A stretch of DNA of 64,000 nucleotides from Patiria miniata (lineage: Eukaryota; Echinodermata; Asteroidea; Valvatida; Asterinidae): positions 24,169,334 through 24,233,333 of the forward strand of contig NW_024037074.1 of assembly GCF_015706575.1 (NCBI RefSeq), in the 5' to 3' direction. The notes below the pieces were generated by a model. That model worked only from the letters and a program-made list of their open reading frames with translations, had not been told where the DNA came from and did no database searches. A program made the position numbers and the translations under genes. Positions 1 to 13,400 of this stretch are shown here, in pieces. Every line of letters starts with the position of its first letter. The first letter of the stretch is position 1.

Positions 1-12
1 CATCACTGTTGG

Positions 13-51
13 CTCATCCTTTCTATAATTCCAGGAATCCTTCTGTGTGTG

Positions 52-82
<31 letters not shown>

Positions 83-1497
83 AATTCGATTATCTCCAGA
101 ACCGGGCACTGTATGAACTATGAAGTTGAAAATCGGTGGGTGTATTGCTTAGGACACCAGAATGTGCAGTGCCAAGTTTGAAGTTGTTTGGACGAGCGGT
201 TCTTGAAAAAGCTGCAAAAAAGTTATATTTTCTGAGGCAAACGTGCCAGCATATAGCCTAGACCACCACGTACTGATGTTCTTTTCAATTGTTTACGTCA
301 TGTTTTAGCTAAAGCGCGCGTGCTCAATATGACGCAAACAATGCAAAAAGGAAGGGCACGCGCACGTGCATTGTAGGGCGATACCATTGTCCAGTATGGG
401 TGAATAGCACTGCATACCATGTTTCCGTATGTACACGTACGTGGTGGCTGCACGGGCACATTATTTTTGCAGTCGACTGAGCGACCATTGTTGGCGGTTG
501 ACTGAGCAACCTTATGCAGGGCGATACCAATGTCCAGTAGGGGTGAATACCTATCTTTTTGCAGCGTTTTCGAGAACCACTCGCCCAAACAACTTCAAAC
601 TTGGCACACACTTTGACTTGAGTGTGCTTCAATCTGTGAAAACAGCACCATTGAATCGCGTGCGTTGTTTGCACAAGCAGTTCTCAAAAAATTTGCAAGC
701 ATGCAACCACTACCAGTGGCCAAGCAATTTGTGCTTCCTGAACATGCACATTTAAGACGGGCACTCGCATTTAAAATCTTTGATGGAGATGCTCAAGTTA
801 TTCATTTTTTAACTTACGTGTACATTGGGGCAAATTTTATGGGTTCAATAACTATTTCTTGCATTATGAGCAGTTTTTTGGAAGGCCGTTCTCAGCGATT
901 TGTTTTTTAGAACGTGCTCATCCTTACTATAATTCCAGGAATCTCTGTGTGTGTGCGTGTGTGTGTGTCTCTCTGTTTGTCGATTATCTTCAGAACCGGG
1001 CACCGTATGAAGTTGAAAATTGGCGGGTTTATGCTCGGGACCTCAGAATGTGCAGTTTCAAGTTTGAAGTTGTTTGGATGAGCGGTTCTCGAAAAAGCGG
1101 CACAAAAGCAGCATTTTCTGAAGCCTTAATGTTGTGTGATGTCACAATTAACTACACGTGTGTACGTACGTGTGCAAAGAGCTAGCTGACCTGGGGGCTA
1201 TTCCATTATCAACAATGGGGAGTTCACTGGGGGGGGGGGGAAGGGGGGCTATTCCATCACCAACAATAGGATAAACAATAGCACAGTTTTTTCTATGTTT
1301 TCTTACTATAATTCCGTCCATATTAAAAAATGTGCGTTCAACCTGTGAGTGTACGTGTGCGTTCAACCTGTGAAAACAACACCATTGAATCGCGTGCGTT
1401 GTTTGCGCGAGAAGTTCTCCAAAACGCCGCAAGCAACCAGTGGCCAAGCGATTTGCCCTTCCCGAACATGCACATTTCAGACGGGCACTGCACTAGT
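13..1497 (+). repeat. Two tandem copies of a ~0.6-0.8 kb dispersed repeat
   Basis: Copy 1 (about 13-775) and copy 2 (about 909-1497) share an opening block (CTATAATTCCAGGAATC), a TG/TCTG microsatellite, a block around CAGAACCGGGCAC and AAGTTGTTTGGA, and an end block around ACCATTGAATCGCGTGCGTT. An inverted fragment of the same family sits inside copy 1 at about 556-610. A further copy of the middle block is at 49466-49590. ORFs across these blocks exist in several frames and look incidental. Confidence 0.75.
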
Positions 1498-2302
1498 CAT
1501 CAACAAAGAACAAAAACATTGCAAACAGAAATTTAATGGATATTGGCTAACTGATCACAAGGTCGAGTACACTCAAAGATATTAGCTACAAACTAGAAAG
1601 ATTGGAAGTGGAGGAAGTCATTGACAGTAGGTTTCTGTTCACATTTTAATTTGAATGTGGAAAATTGTAGGTAGAAGGGAAGCGAGATTCAGGTAAGGAG
1701 TTCTAAAGAGAAGGTAGTATTAAGGGGAAAAATATATCCCAAATTTGCTAGTTTTATGAATAGTGAATGGACGTGATGATGCAGGAAAGCCAGTAGATTA
1801 CTTGAAAGAGCAATCGGGGGAATTGATGAAGAAACTTATGGAAGCCACAGATTGTCGGACATGGATAGTTTCCAGGGAAGATGCCAGGTTATGCATGACT
1901 ACAAGATTGGAGATCATCTCTAAATTTTGTAAAGTGATGTTTACAAATGTATGTGATATTTGTGATTATTTTGTAGTGTGCTTCACATTTTGTACTATGT
2001 AGACCTGTACCCACTGTTCATGTATCTTTTTACTTATTATTCCTTTTACATGAATAGCAAAACAAAATTCATTTTTAATTAAAGGGCCACTGGTTAAAAT
2101 CATTATAAACAAAACAATGGTGATATAAATGAATGTTCCAAGGAAACCTGATGTTATAAGGGTGGTGTTATGTCATGGGAACAGACATGGTTGCAGGGAA
2201 TTTGTGTAACTTGCATAACTCATTTTGGGTCCCCCTCCTCTTTTAAAAATTTTAATGGGAATTAACATGACGTTTGGGACTTTTTGTGATGAACCCAAAC
2301 AG
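1498..2302. other. Upstream intron sequence
   Basis: No gene, RNA or tropomodulin exon is recognised. The stretch contains one degenerate copy (about 2128-2215) of a dispersed repeat centred on GGTGTTATGTCATGGGAAC; other copies lie at about 5650-5760 and 56155-56265. Confidence 0.5.
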
Positions 2303-2395
2303 GAATTCTCGGTCTTCATGGTATGCTGAATCAAGAACAGTTTGAAGCCTCACAAAGAAATGAGAGACTTGTGGATAACCAGGGCAGATTTCAAG
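2303..2395 (+). CDS. TMOD-like: Tropomodulin exon A
   Basis: The exon follows an AG acceptor at 2301-2302 and ends before a GTAAT donor at 2396. It encodes ILGLHGMLNQEQF followed by a variable stretch ending GRFQ, and leaves one base (phase 1). The ILG-x-HG-x-x-NQ block matches the start of the tropomodulin LRR region. The frame stays open for another 92 codons past the donor, but the match to the family stops at the donor. Confidence 0.85.
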
Positions 2396-4346
2396 GTAAT
2401 TCAGTCAACTTTTTTACAGTGTTCAGCTGGTGTCACAACGTTTCCAAAGTTTCCTCTAACGTTTCAGATTGTTTTTCAATTCTATTAGTGAAAATACCTT
2501 ACGTTCGATACCTACAAAAGAATTTCCAATGGACATGCAGAAACACTTCCACTGACAATAATGGAAGAACATTCCGTCACCACGCATGCACACAGTGTAT
2601 GCCCAAGAACTACTTGGTAACTCGCACCTTTTTCCCAGCGTGCGCGCTGCTGAGTGTACACGATGCAAATTAGTTGGCTGTCAAGCATTACACAATACAG
2701 GCCTATTAGACCTTATTTCTGACAGTTCCGTGTTACTAAAACAAAGAAATGGACATTTAGGGAGACCACAAAAAGGTCTTGTGAAATGTGCAGGATCTCC
2801 ATCCCCTGTGGAGTTTGACATTCACACAACATACTTCAGATGCCATCTGTGCTCACAGGAAAACTCTTGTGGAATTTGTTTCAACTGGACTTCTGAAGAA
2901 TTGAAATCATTCACATCAGTGCAGGCCAGTACTATGTCATGCGTATGCTGAACTTTTTCTTACTTCACATGTCAGGCTTGAGTAGACTCGGCCATACATC
3001 TACTTGAACTGTCCACTTTACAACAGGGACTCACCACTTTACAACAGGGACTCACCACTTTACAACAGGGACAGTGTGGACCACACTTCAGCTGGGATTT
3101 ACCACTAGTGCTGCAGCTGTACCGCCGAACCGAAATAAAAATAGCCGAACTTGGCCTTCCGAACCGAGCCCGGACCAAACCGAAACCAAATGTCGGTTTG
3201 GAAGAGTTCGGCAAGCATTTGTTTATTGCCCTAGGCATGCTAAAGCTTGCAATGAAAGGGCAAACCTAAAGCGCACGGATGATTGAATTTACCGTGTTGA
3301 CAAGTCACCGCATTCATCTTCATTGTATACGATGTTCTAGCCAGGCATACAATAGGATATATCGGGCCGATATGCTTTGAAAAAATCGTACGCACCTGCA
3401 ATTCTCTCCATGAAAAGCGTGCTCTTTGACAGCGCAGCCAATATAATTCCAGTGTGACGTATTCGTTTGGACCAAACCATTTGCAGTGAAGGGTGTGCTT
3501 TCCTCGGCACAATTTACCAGCATTTTCAGTTTTGTTCACCGTGTCCAAATAACAAATAATACGTTTTATGGAGTCAGAAGCCTTTCCCTTGTTCAGAATC
3601 GTCACAGTATATTTTTTTTGAAAAACGATGTAATCTTCCAAAAGAGGGTGGAGCACCCTTTTACAAAATTAATGGATCTGTCCACAGAAAGAGAATTTGA
3701 TGAAAGCTGCGAATCAAAATGTTGATTGTTTTTTAGGGTATAGCTACCGGTATTTTTCAACTTGTTGCAAAAATAATAATGATTTCTTAGGTTTAGTACA
3801 GTAAAAGGACCCGTTTGTTGTTAGAACAAAACTAATCATCAATAATTGCCATGAAGCAAGTTTTTAGTGCTCAGGGCATGCTCAGACCATGCTCGGATCA
3901 AGTCATTACGTGTGGGAAAATTTTGGGCATTGATAAGGTAACATGTAGCAATTTACGATGTTCATTTCTCAACATCATAAACTCAAATTATTACAGTATT
4001 TTTGTTACACAACAAAAACGAGATTCCTCCTTCAACTTGTGTTGTATAGCATGTTGAAATTGCGGTGCCTATTTCTGTCAGACGTGCGCGGCACACACGT
4101 GTTTGTTCGAACAGGGAAACAGCCTATAACTGAAAGTGTCTCATTATTTGAAATTTGAAGAAGATGCAAACTTGCTTTCAAGGATGTAAGTGTCTGCCTA
4201 GGCAGTACTGTACAAAAACATTACAGGTGACGTCATCAAATGTTAAAGTGCCCTCTGGCGGCATTTAAAAAAGTCAAACATGGATTTAAACATGCATTTT
4301 GAGTTGATGTGTGTGGCAAAGTTTGCGGTTGTTCCAACAACCTCTA

Positions 4347-4438
<92 letters not shown>

Positions 4439-7400
4439 CGATTCGGATCGATTCGGATCGATTCGGATCGATTCGGATCGATTCGGATCGATTCGGATCG
4501 ATTCGGATCGATTCGGATCGATTCGGATCGATTCGGATCGATTCGGATCGATTCGGATCGATTCGGATCGATTCGGATCGATTCGGATCGATTCGGATCG
4601 ATTCGGATCGATTCGGATCGATTCGGATCGATTCGGATCGATTCGGATCGGATTGGATCGGATTGGATCGGATTGGATCGGATTGGATCGGATTGGATTG
4701 GATTGGATTGGATTGGATTTTTTTATTGATTTTTTTATTGATTTTTTTATTGATTTTTTTATTGATTTTTTTATTGATTTTTTTATTGATTTTATTATTG
4801 ATTTTATTATTTTTTTTTTTTATTTTTTTTTAAATTTTTTTATTTTTATTTTTTTACCAAACCAGTATACATGTGCAAATTTAATCACTCACTAGAGTAT
4901 TAGGGGGCCTATACACTGTTTATACATGCTTTTTTTTAATAAAAAATGTGGCTTCTCCACCCTTATTTTTAATTGAAATGTTGTAATACCACATCCAATT
5001 TGGCCTTTGGGCCACGATTTGTGGCTTAATAAACAAAACATTCATTCCTAGTTTTCCCACCATAACACAAACAAAACTTTTCATACATGTATCAACATAA
5101 AACTTGGTGTTTCGGTTAGTCTGGGGATCTTCCAGAAACCTGTCATATTTTTTTTAACCCTTAGGCCAAAGGTCAAGTTTATTATGATTAAAACAACAGA
5201 AAAAGTTTTCTCAACATACGTACACATGTACATGTATTACTAAATCAATTTGAGACTTACACCGTGGTACCGGTACATGTATGTGCAGCTCCGTGGGTTG
5301 TTCTTAGGATTTCGAGTTACTTTCGGACCCCATAGGCCAACTGTTCTCATTATTAAAAACAAAAGAAATGATGTCATGATGATAACTTAAGCTTATTCAA
5401 ATAACCATATTTTCTTTTGAATATGTAAACATTCTGATTTCCTTGTCATATAGGCCTTATGCTCAAATCATTATGCTCAAAGGATTCGCCTTTGAGAAAT
5501 GTCTTGCTTTATAAGACTGAAAATATCCAGTCAGTTTGCTTAAATCACTTACGATGACTTCCCAACAGAAAAGTAAAAAAAAAAATATTCTGGGATCATA
5601 GGCATCAATACATTACATATAAACCGGTAACCTATAGAGAACAAAAACCATGCCAATGAACGTTCCATGTGACCCAGGTAAGTTGATGTTAATAGAGTGG
5701 TGTTATGTCATGGGAACAGTCATGGTTGCGAGGCATTTCTGTGTTTTTTAACACTACTTTGGTATTTTGATGTGGAGTCCTGATGTCTTTTTTACCACAT
5801 TTGTGTTGTTCTTTTCAGGTATCGCCAAGTTTAGTATTCCTAAACCAGTACATGGAAATGAGAAAAATAACACAGATGTTGAAGAATCCCTTAAACTTCT
5901 GAAGAGTAATGACGCCTCTCTGAAGACGCTCAATCTCAACAACATCATTGTAAGTGTTTTATTTTGACGCACATTTTGTTCAACAATGACACAGGCACAT
6001 TATTTATTAGTATACATAAATTTACATGTGCATTTGTGGGTGAAAGTCTGATTGTTGGATCTCAACCCAGTATCTTGTGAAATAAGTTGTGGTTGCTCCC
6101 TTGGAATGAAACCTGATAAGGGCCAAATGAAGCCAAATACTGACCGTGTCCCTACCCGGTTTTAAACCAGATGTACCATTTTTGTAAAAGTTCCAAAAAT
6201 TAGAAAAAAAACCCCAAAATTCCATCAGTGTTCTGTTGAAAAATTTTACATGAAATGCTCTTCATGTTCAGAAGCTATTTCTGTGAACGGAGCATGTAAA
6301 TAGGAGCATTACTGTTTACACCTCCTCCCCAATCCCAAAATAACATCCTCAAAGACCAATTTTGAGGATGTTTTAAACATTGAAGTCCTTTTTTTTCCTC
6401 TTACATTTATTTTTATTTTAAGGTTGAACAAAGAAAGTGACTGGAGCAGGGTTTGAACCTACAACCTGATTACCATTTCGGTGTTCAACCTTAAAATAAT
6501 TATAATGCACCTGGTTAGTTTCCCTGTATGGTTTCTTTGTAATAAAAAAGTGTATCCTCTCTGAGTGATCCCCGGTTTATGGCTTCTGATTAGCGTCTCT
6601 TGAACAAAGACATTGACTAAATGGGGAGCCAATGGTAGGCTGGATAGCTCAGTTGATAGAGCACCAGAACGGTAATCCGGAGCTTGCAGGTTCAAACCTC
6701 GCTCCAGTCAATTTCTTTGTTCGACCTTAAAATGATCATAACCTAGTCAGTTTCCCTGTGTGGTTTCTTTGAAAACATTTATTTTTAGGCATGCTTAGGT
6801 GGGCGGGTGGCAATTTTCTGTTCAGTAGCAGACATTGTCAATCCTGGCAAATTTATAATCAATCACATCACGCTCTCTCCTTGACATGAGAAGTTATCAC
6901 ACTGTGTGGAAAACACATAGTTACTCGAGGTCTTGTTTTCCATTAAAATTATCCCAAAGATGAACTTGGAGAACAAATATAATTGATAAACTAGATTTAT
7001 GTTTGTGGACAAACACAGGGCTGTTTCAGTAACTTTTTGTGACATATATATGTTTCAAGTATAAGTCCCATCCAGGAAGGATGTGTGGTTATGTATATGG
7101 GCAATTCCACGGTAACGGAAGGACGTTTTCACTCATTAAACAAAATTTCAAATGTGTGTATCACAGACACTGTTCATAGTTACAGCAAACAAATGTCACA
7201 ATTGTATTGCTATAATGCTACTTTCATTTTCCACACTTTTGGGGGGCATGAATGCCTCCCGTTTATGAATTATGAATATTAATGAGGTCGGTAACGGAAG
7301 GACGGTAAAACGGACAAGGGTTTTCCAACTTACTCGCGTTTTGCGTAAACTCTGTGAATTTTATGGGGCAATTTTATTTTAAAGGTAGGAAATGGAATCC

Positions 7401-10400
7401 CTGAAGCTTTATCTATACTATACCGCCTTTCATTTGACTTTAAGTGTTTCGGTAATATAATTACAACGTTTTAAGCAGATTATAATTTGGTAACGGAAGG
7501 ACGGTAACGGAAGGACAAAAGGTTTACTCAATTATAGCATGAACAAAATGTGAATTTACACTAATTATACAAGTTAAACAAATTGCTGAAATGTGTAACT
7601 GAATGTGAAATCAACAATATGCAGACCTGGCATAAATAATTATACCCAAGAAACTATTGAGATAAAGATAGAAGCCTGCTAATTAATGATAACAAAAGAA
7701 AAACAAAAACAACCCAAAACACATAATTCACGAACACAGGACTACTACAGAAATAGACTTGAAACCCATCACCTCAATCCTTAAAAGTTTAAATACACAG
7801 TATTTGAACTCTTGAGTATATTGGTTACATGTTCACCAACAACTTTTAATAATAATACCGGTAGGTTCAAAGGTTTACCTAAAGGGTGGGGGGGGGGGGG
7901 GACCAGCTTACATGTACATTTAAGGTAAAAACATCTACCGGTAGAACTGATGGCTTCAGTGAGGTTTTCCTTTTATTGAACTCTAAAATCAATGTTTGAA
8001 ATCAAATTACAATGATTTAGAGTAGTAACAATTAATTTATAAACATCCAAACTGAAATTGTTAACTTGGGCATAATTTGTCAAAGATTGCACCTCACATG
8101 TCTTACACATGTAAATTGAATGAAAGTGCCCCAAAGTACCGGTACTTTCTGCCATCTCATTTTTGACTTAATTTGCTTCTGGAATGGCTTCATAGAATTC
8201 GTATCTTTCTCTATTGTCCATGAATGCTGATGGCAGCAACTTTTTGATTTGAATTTCTGCAACAACTCCATACATGTACAAGTACTGGTACATCGGCATA
8301 TATGTACATGTACATTGTACATGTTGTACATGCCTGTGCCTTCCTTTGTAATAAACACCTTGCCCTGCTTATCCCGCTTTTGTGAAGGTGGGTCACATGA
8401 ATGTCCTTTCAATGCTCATTATACATGCATGTATTTGCAGTGATTTTCATTTTTCAAACATGAGCGCAAATGTAGTAACATTTGATAAAAATACGATTTG
8501 TCCTTCCGTTACCGTCCTTCCGTTACCAATTTGGTAACGGAAGGACGTGATTTAATTAATTGTAATTAAAAAACGAGAAGTACAGCAGTGTCAGTTGTAA
8601 TGTCATATTGAAGGCCTACCTAAACTTGCTTTGCACAATAACTTTCAATGCATTCATACTGCAAGTTTAAAAAATAAATTAAAAATATGTATTTTTTCGG
8701 TAACGGAAGGACATTTTCGAAGGCTGAAATATTAGAAGTCACTGAAGCGAAACAAATTACGTAAAATGTTAAAAACAAGTTTTAGTCAATTTTTCAAGAC
8801 CAATACTTTCTCATGACAGAAACTGATGGCATTAGTACATATTTTTGTGTGTCTATTGGTAGAATACTTTCATATCACTATTAATCACATTTTTAGGATT
8901 AAAACAGGATTATTACATAATCCTATTTTTTGGTACCGAAATGTATAAAAAATAAAATTCTGACTTCAAATCTTGAAAATATAGACTTTTAGCTTTCATT
9001 TGATGCCAAATTTGTTTAAGTCGCATGTATTTAAATTTTTTGGTGTCATGTCCACTTTGGTGTGGAATTGCCCATATATTAAATGGTGGCATAAAAATAT
9101 GCGATTTCATTCTCATAGGGCTTTGAATTATGACGTCCCATGTCACGTGATGACGTCATGATGACGTCACATCAAAAAAGAAAATAATTTGTTATTGTAT
9201 TTTTATGTCATGTAAGGTTGATAGGACAACATGTGCGGTAGAGTGATCAGGACCAATACAGTTCTGAAAATATTGGCCTTCAAAATATGCATGTCACGTG
9301 TCGTCTTTAAAATGACATCACATGTCACGTCATCGTGTCTTCACTTCAATTTTCATCTATAACAGATCCCAGTCTAGGTACGTACCAAGTTTCAACCCAA
9401 TCGGACTAGCAGTTCTGGAGATATAGGCCTTCAAAATATGTTAGACGTCATATGTCACGTGATGACGTCATCATGACGTCAAGTAAATTTCTGGTCTAGG
9501 TACATACCAACTTTCAACCCAATCGGACAGGTAGTTCTGGAGATAACGCCCAATCTGTCAGATCTAGCCGAATTCTGCTAGAAAATGGTCACAATAGAAA
9601 AATCGCATATAATGTGACGCCATTTGACTCGTGATGACGTCATGATGACGTCAATGTTCGGCGCACATCTTCAGATGCTGGTCTAAGTGTGTGCCGAGTA
9701 TAAAGTCAATCCGAGTGATTTTAATGCCCTAAGTGCCTTCCACTGTAAAAACGTGTACAAATGCTATGGGGAATGGCTGAAAAGGAGGGAGAAAAACAAA
9801 CAAAAAACCAAAAACGGGCACATAGTTCAGCTCACTATACACTAGGCTATTGTGGCACCTCACAAGAGCTGTTCTTTAAATACTTTAATGCACATGTAAC
9901 TACTCTGCTCCTCGAAACGGAAAACGGAATTTGAATCTGAAGAAAATAACTTCTGCAATTTTGTTGATAAAAAAACATAATTTCGTTAAATTTATTGAGT
10001 GCAAAACGAATTGTTGATGATTTATTGAACAGACGAGCCATATAACAAATGAGCGGTGTATATATCACGATTTTGGCAGGACAAAAATGTTCCAGATCAG
10101 AGCAATAAATGTTATGAGATTTTTACGCGTAGTCATGGGAGTGACAGTCCCGATGCATGCCGTAGCTGTCGGTCAGCGCACGGGTGAAAATCATCACACT
10201 CACGGCACGCTCTTGCGGGTCTCTTTTGCTCCATCGGCAGGTTTATTTTTCTCCGTTCAATCAATCATCTATTTGTATAACATCTAACTTTGGCTCTTTT
10301 GAAATGCATGTTGTGCTTAGGTCCAAAAATCTACCGTAAACTATCCTATTTTGTCGTTAACGTTAGTGCGAAAACAAAATGGCGGACATGAATTTCGCTT

Positions 10401-13400
10401 CGGCCAGCTGATGTGAAGTGTGACGTCATGGGATTGGCCTGTACGGCTATTGCATGTTTCTTCCAAGTGTGGCAGTGGCGGTGCATTATACGACTTGACT
10501 GTGAGGAAGTTAAATACTACGTCTGTACATTGATCGGCCGTTGATAAAAAAAGCAATCTTTTGGGGGCAATTTTCCCGCGTTTCAACCAAACGACTATTT
10601 TATTATCGTCTTGGAATTATTTTCTGTGTACATGGTATCTGTTTTAATGCCTTTTAATATTGAATAAATGTGAAACAGAATTTTTCAGCCTGAAATGGAA
10701 TTTAGGATTTTTGAAAACGGAATTTCCACTTTTCTGAAACAGAAAAACATTGGCCCTAAACTAGTTGACGGTGTGACGTTATTGTTCTTTTCTCATGGAT
10801 AAACATAACTTTCCCATCAAAACTACTGAATTCCATTACAGAAAACACCTCACCTCTGTTTACCTTCATTTGCATATCAGCGCAAGCGCACAAACCTCGA
10901 TGAATAAAAAGGCGCCCAAGCCACACCTTCCGCGCCCACTGCATGTGCCTCATAAGGCCCTGTGACACAAAGGCTCAATGTAGCGTCCACATAGTGTGAA
11001 CTTAACTAAAAAAAAGCCATATCCCGTTGTGCTTACAAGAATGGCGAACGTCGCCAAAATGAAAAAGAAAAGCTCAAGCTCAAGCCGTACGATTCATCGA
11101 GTAAATCTTCTTCCAGTACTTCAAGCGTTATATTTCCACCACAGCAAACCGGGTCTATTCCCTCGGGTTTGATGGTTGGAAATGCCTTGGGGAAGAGCCT
11201 TAGAGTCAGTGCTACTCCCTAGGAAATCCTGCACATCTTTGATAGTCTATGAGAGCACATACAGGCAGCTGAGTCGGAGGTTGCTTCACTGTCAAATGTG
11301 TTTGCTGGCGGCGGGGGCTGGGGGTTCGACACCATGGGTCACTCGGTTATTCGACCAGCCCCGCCTGGTCACAGAGAGGGCTGGGGCACCACACCACCAC
11401 CACCAAGCTCACCACAGTCATCACGTTTAATCGAGTTTCCTAGGTGAGACACAGAGTTTTCTTCACATATTTTCCGAAACACCCACTTGTTGGGATTTGT
11501 TGCTTCCTGCTATGACGTTCACTTTGTAAGTGACGGGCCCGGACGCATACACAAGTGTTTGTTGACTGGAAGTCAAGTCTATGCTTATCGCCCGACCGTC
11601 AGTTGTTGTTGTACTCGAGCGGTTGTTAGGCACGTAGAACGTGCGCGTATATTCCAGCCAATTTTGTTACATTGCACGCTACCGCCATGTGTAGGCGACA
11701 CTTTGTAAAGATTTAGGTGAAATATTGGCTTGTTATTGTCCCTTGAAGTATTAATGGGTAAAAAAAATGTTCCTTTATTTGTTGTACTATGTAACAGAGA
11801 TATTGCTTGTTTAATCACCTGCATAATCTGGTAAAATGTGTGCTCAATTAACGGTATATTGTGTAACTTTCCGAGACCACATTTGGTATCTTTCAGTCAG
11901 CATGGTCAGTGCACATAACATGTGTTTTGCGTTATGTTTAACATGTTTTATGTAAGGTAACTCTAGGTTTGTTCTATTATATGTTTAACTTTAGGCTAGA
12001 AGTAGATAGAGTTGCAGTAGCCATGCATGTCAGTGACCAGAGTTGAGTGTAGGACGTTATAAGCTGGGCTAAGGCGTGAACGGTAGGATTTGCATCTGCA
12101 GTAATAATTACAAATGTATTCTGTAAAGCCTAATGTCATTTATTTTAGAAATGTACCTGCTTTGTTTTGGATGCTGTACAATACTTTTAGGATTCCAGGA
12201 GAATTGTGATAGATTCTGATGATATTTGGAAATGTCTGCCTTAATGTTCATGATTATTGCAGACCCTTATTTTCTGATCGAAGTGACAAGTTTTAGGGAT
12301 TTTGTGCTCACATTACAGCCAGTTGTACTGAATGATTTTGCATTCATGGCATTTGGTTTCATTGATTCTCTAGGGGATTTCGGCTCTAAAATTGCTCTAT
12401 GTAATTCCATCTCATTTTGAGGACAGAAACATACATGGCTGTCATTTAAATTGGATTGTAAGTAAGATTTGAGGCTTTGCATGGTGGAGATACTAAATAA
12501 TGAAAGGTTTGCGGAAACACCATGTGCGAATAATTTCTCAACCAAGAGAATGGTTCTGAAAAGAACCAGAGGTATAAACTTGACGTTCCGGTCAGTATGC
12601 TCTGACCGTCTTCAGGAGAGTGTTTTGGATTGTAATTTGTTTTCTGAAAATTTATGTCTCCAGTTTTCACGGTGATTTTGGGTGATTTGGATCAACAATA
12701 AACAGCTCAAAACATCAGTCAGAAATCGTCTTGTCATCCATTTAATCAAGTTCTACATAAACCAGCCCCCTCGAGCGCTTAAGTGCGCTATACACTTGTC
12801 CTGGACAATTTGTTCCTCCTATCAGTCGACTCCAAGGACCGCCTGCTAGATTTTCCCCTGAGAGGGGGCGATTGGTTTAATGACAGGTTCGGCAAGAGTA
12901 TGAAGCAGGAAGCCACAATGCCTCGAGACAAGTTGGATCTTCATCAGTGCTCAGCCAAATGCCTTTCTACCTCTGTTCCCAGCCAGGCCATTAAGAAGAA
13001 GCAAGGCATGTTTCAACTGACCAGGGCTCTTCTTTTCAGCCCAGGAGTGACGTAGATCGGTCTTCCACAGCCTACCTTTGAAGACGCCCCCCCCCCCCAG
13101 ATCTGCATGGCCCTTCCAGTCTTGAAGGTCACAAACTAACAAGGGCTTCTGACTGCAGCAGAGTTTAAATCCCTCTGCCTCATGTCCAGTAGGTGGTCGT
13201 CCTGCAGGGTCCAGTCAGGGGTGGTTTCATGTATAAACCTCAGACATCTAGATTTTTTAGACAGTTTCTTTGGAATTCACCAGCAACACCCTGCTATGTT
13301 TCTTTCTGACCACAAACTCCTGTTCCAACAGAATTTACAGGCCGGGCTGCTTTAGAGAAGGAAATCTTTTCCCTGGGGGAAGAACTACGTCAATCTACTT

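Noticed and set aside
3240..3656. 138-codon minus ORF as a gene
   Set aside because: No recognisable domain, no splice context and no repeat evidence; consistent with a chance open frame.
4425..4895. Long repetitive ORFs (DRFGSIRIDS units) in all + frames
   Set aside because: The 10 bp repeat cycles through the three frames and must give such ORFs; no gene signals flank it.
6639..6711. Functional tRNA gene
   Set aside because: The cloverleaf has C at position 33 and an anticodon-stem mismatch, and the sequence recurs with a SINE-like tail.
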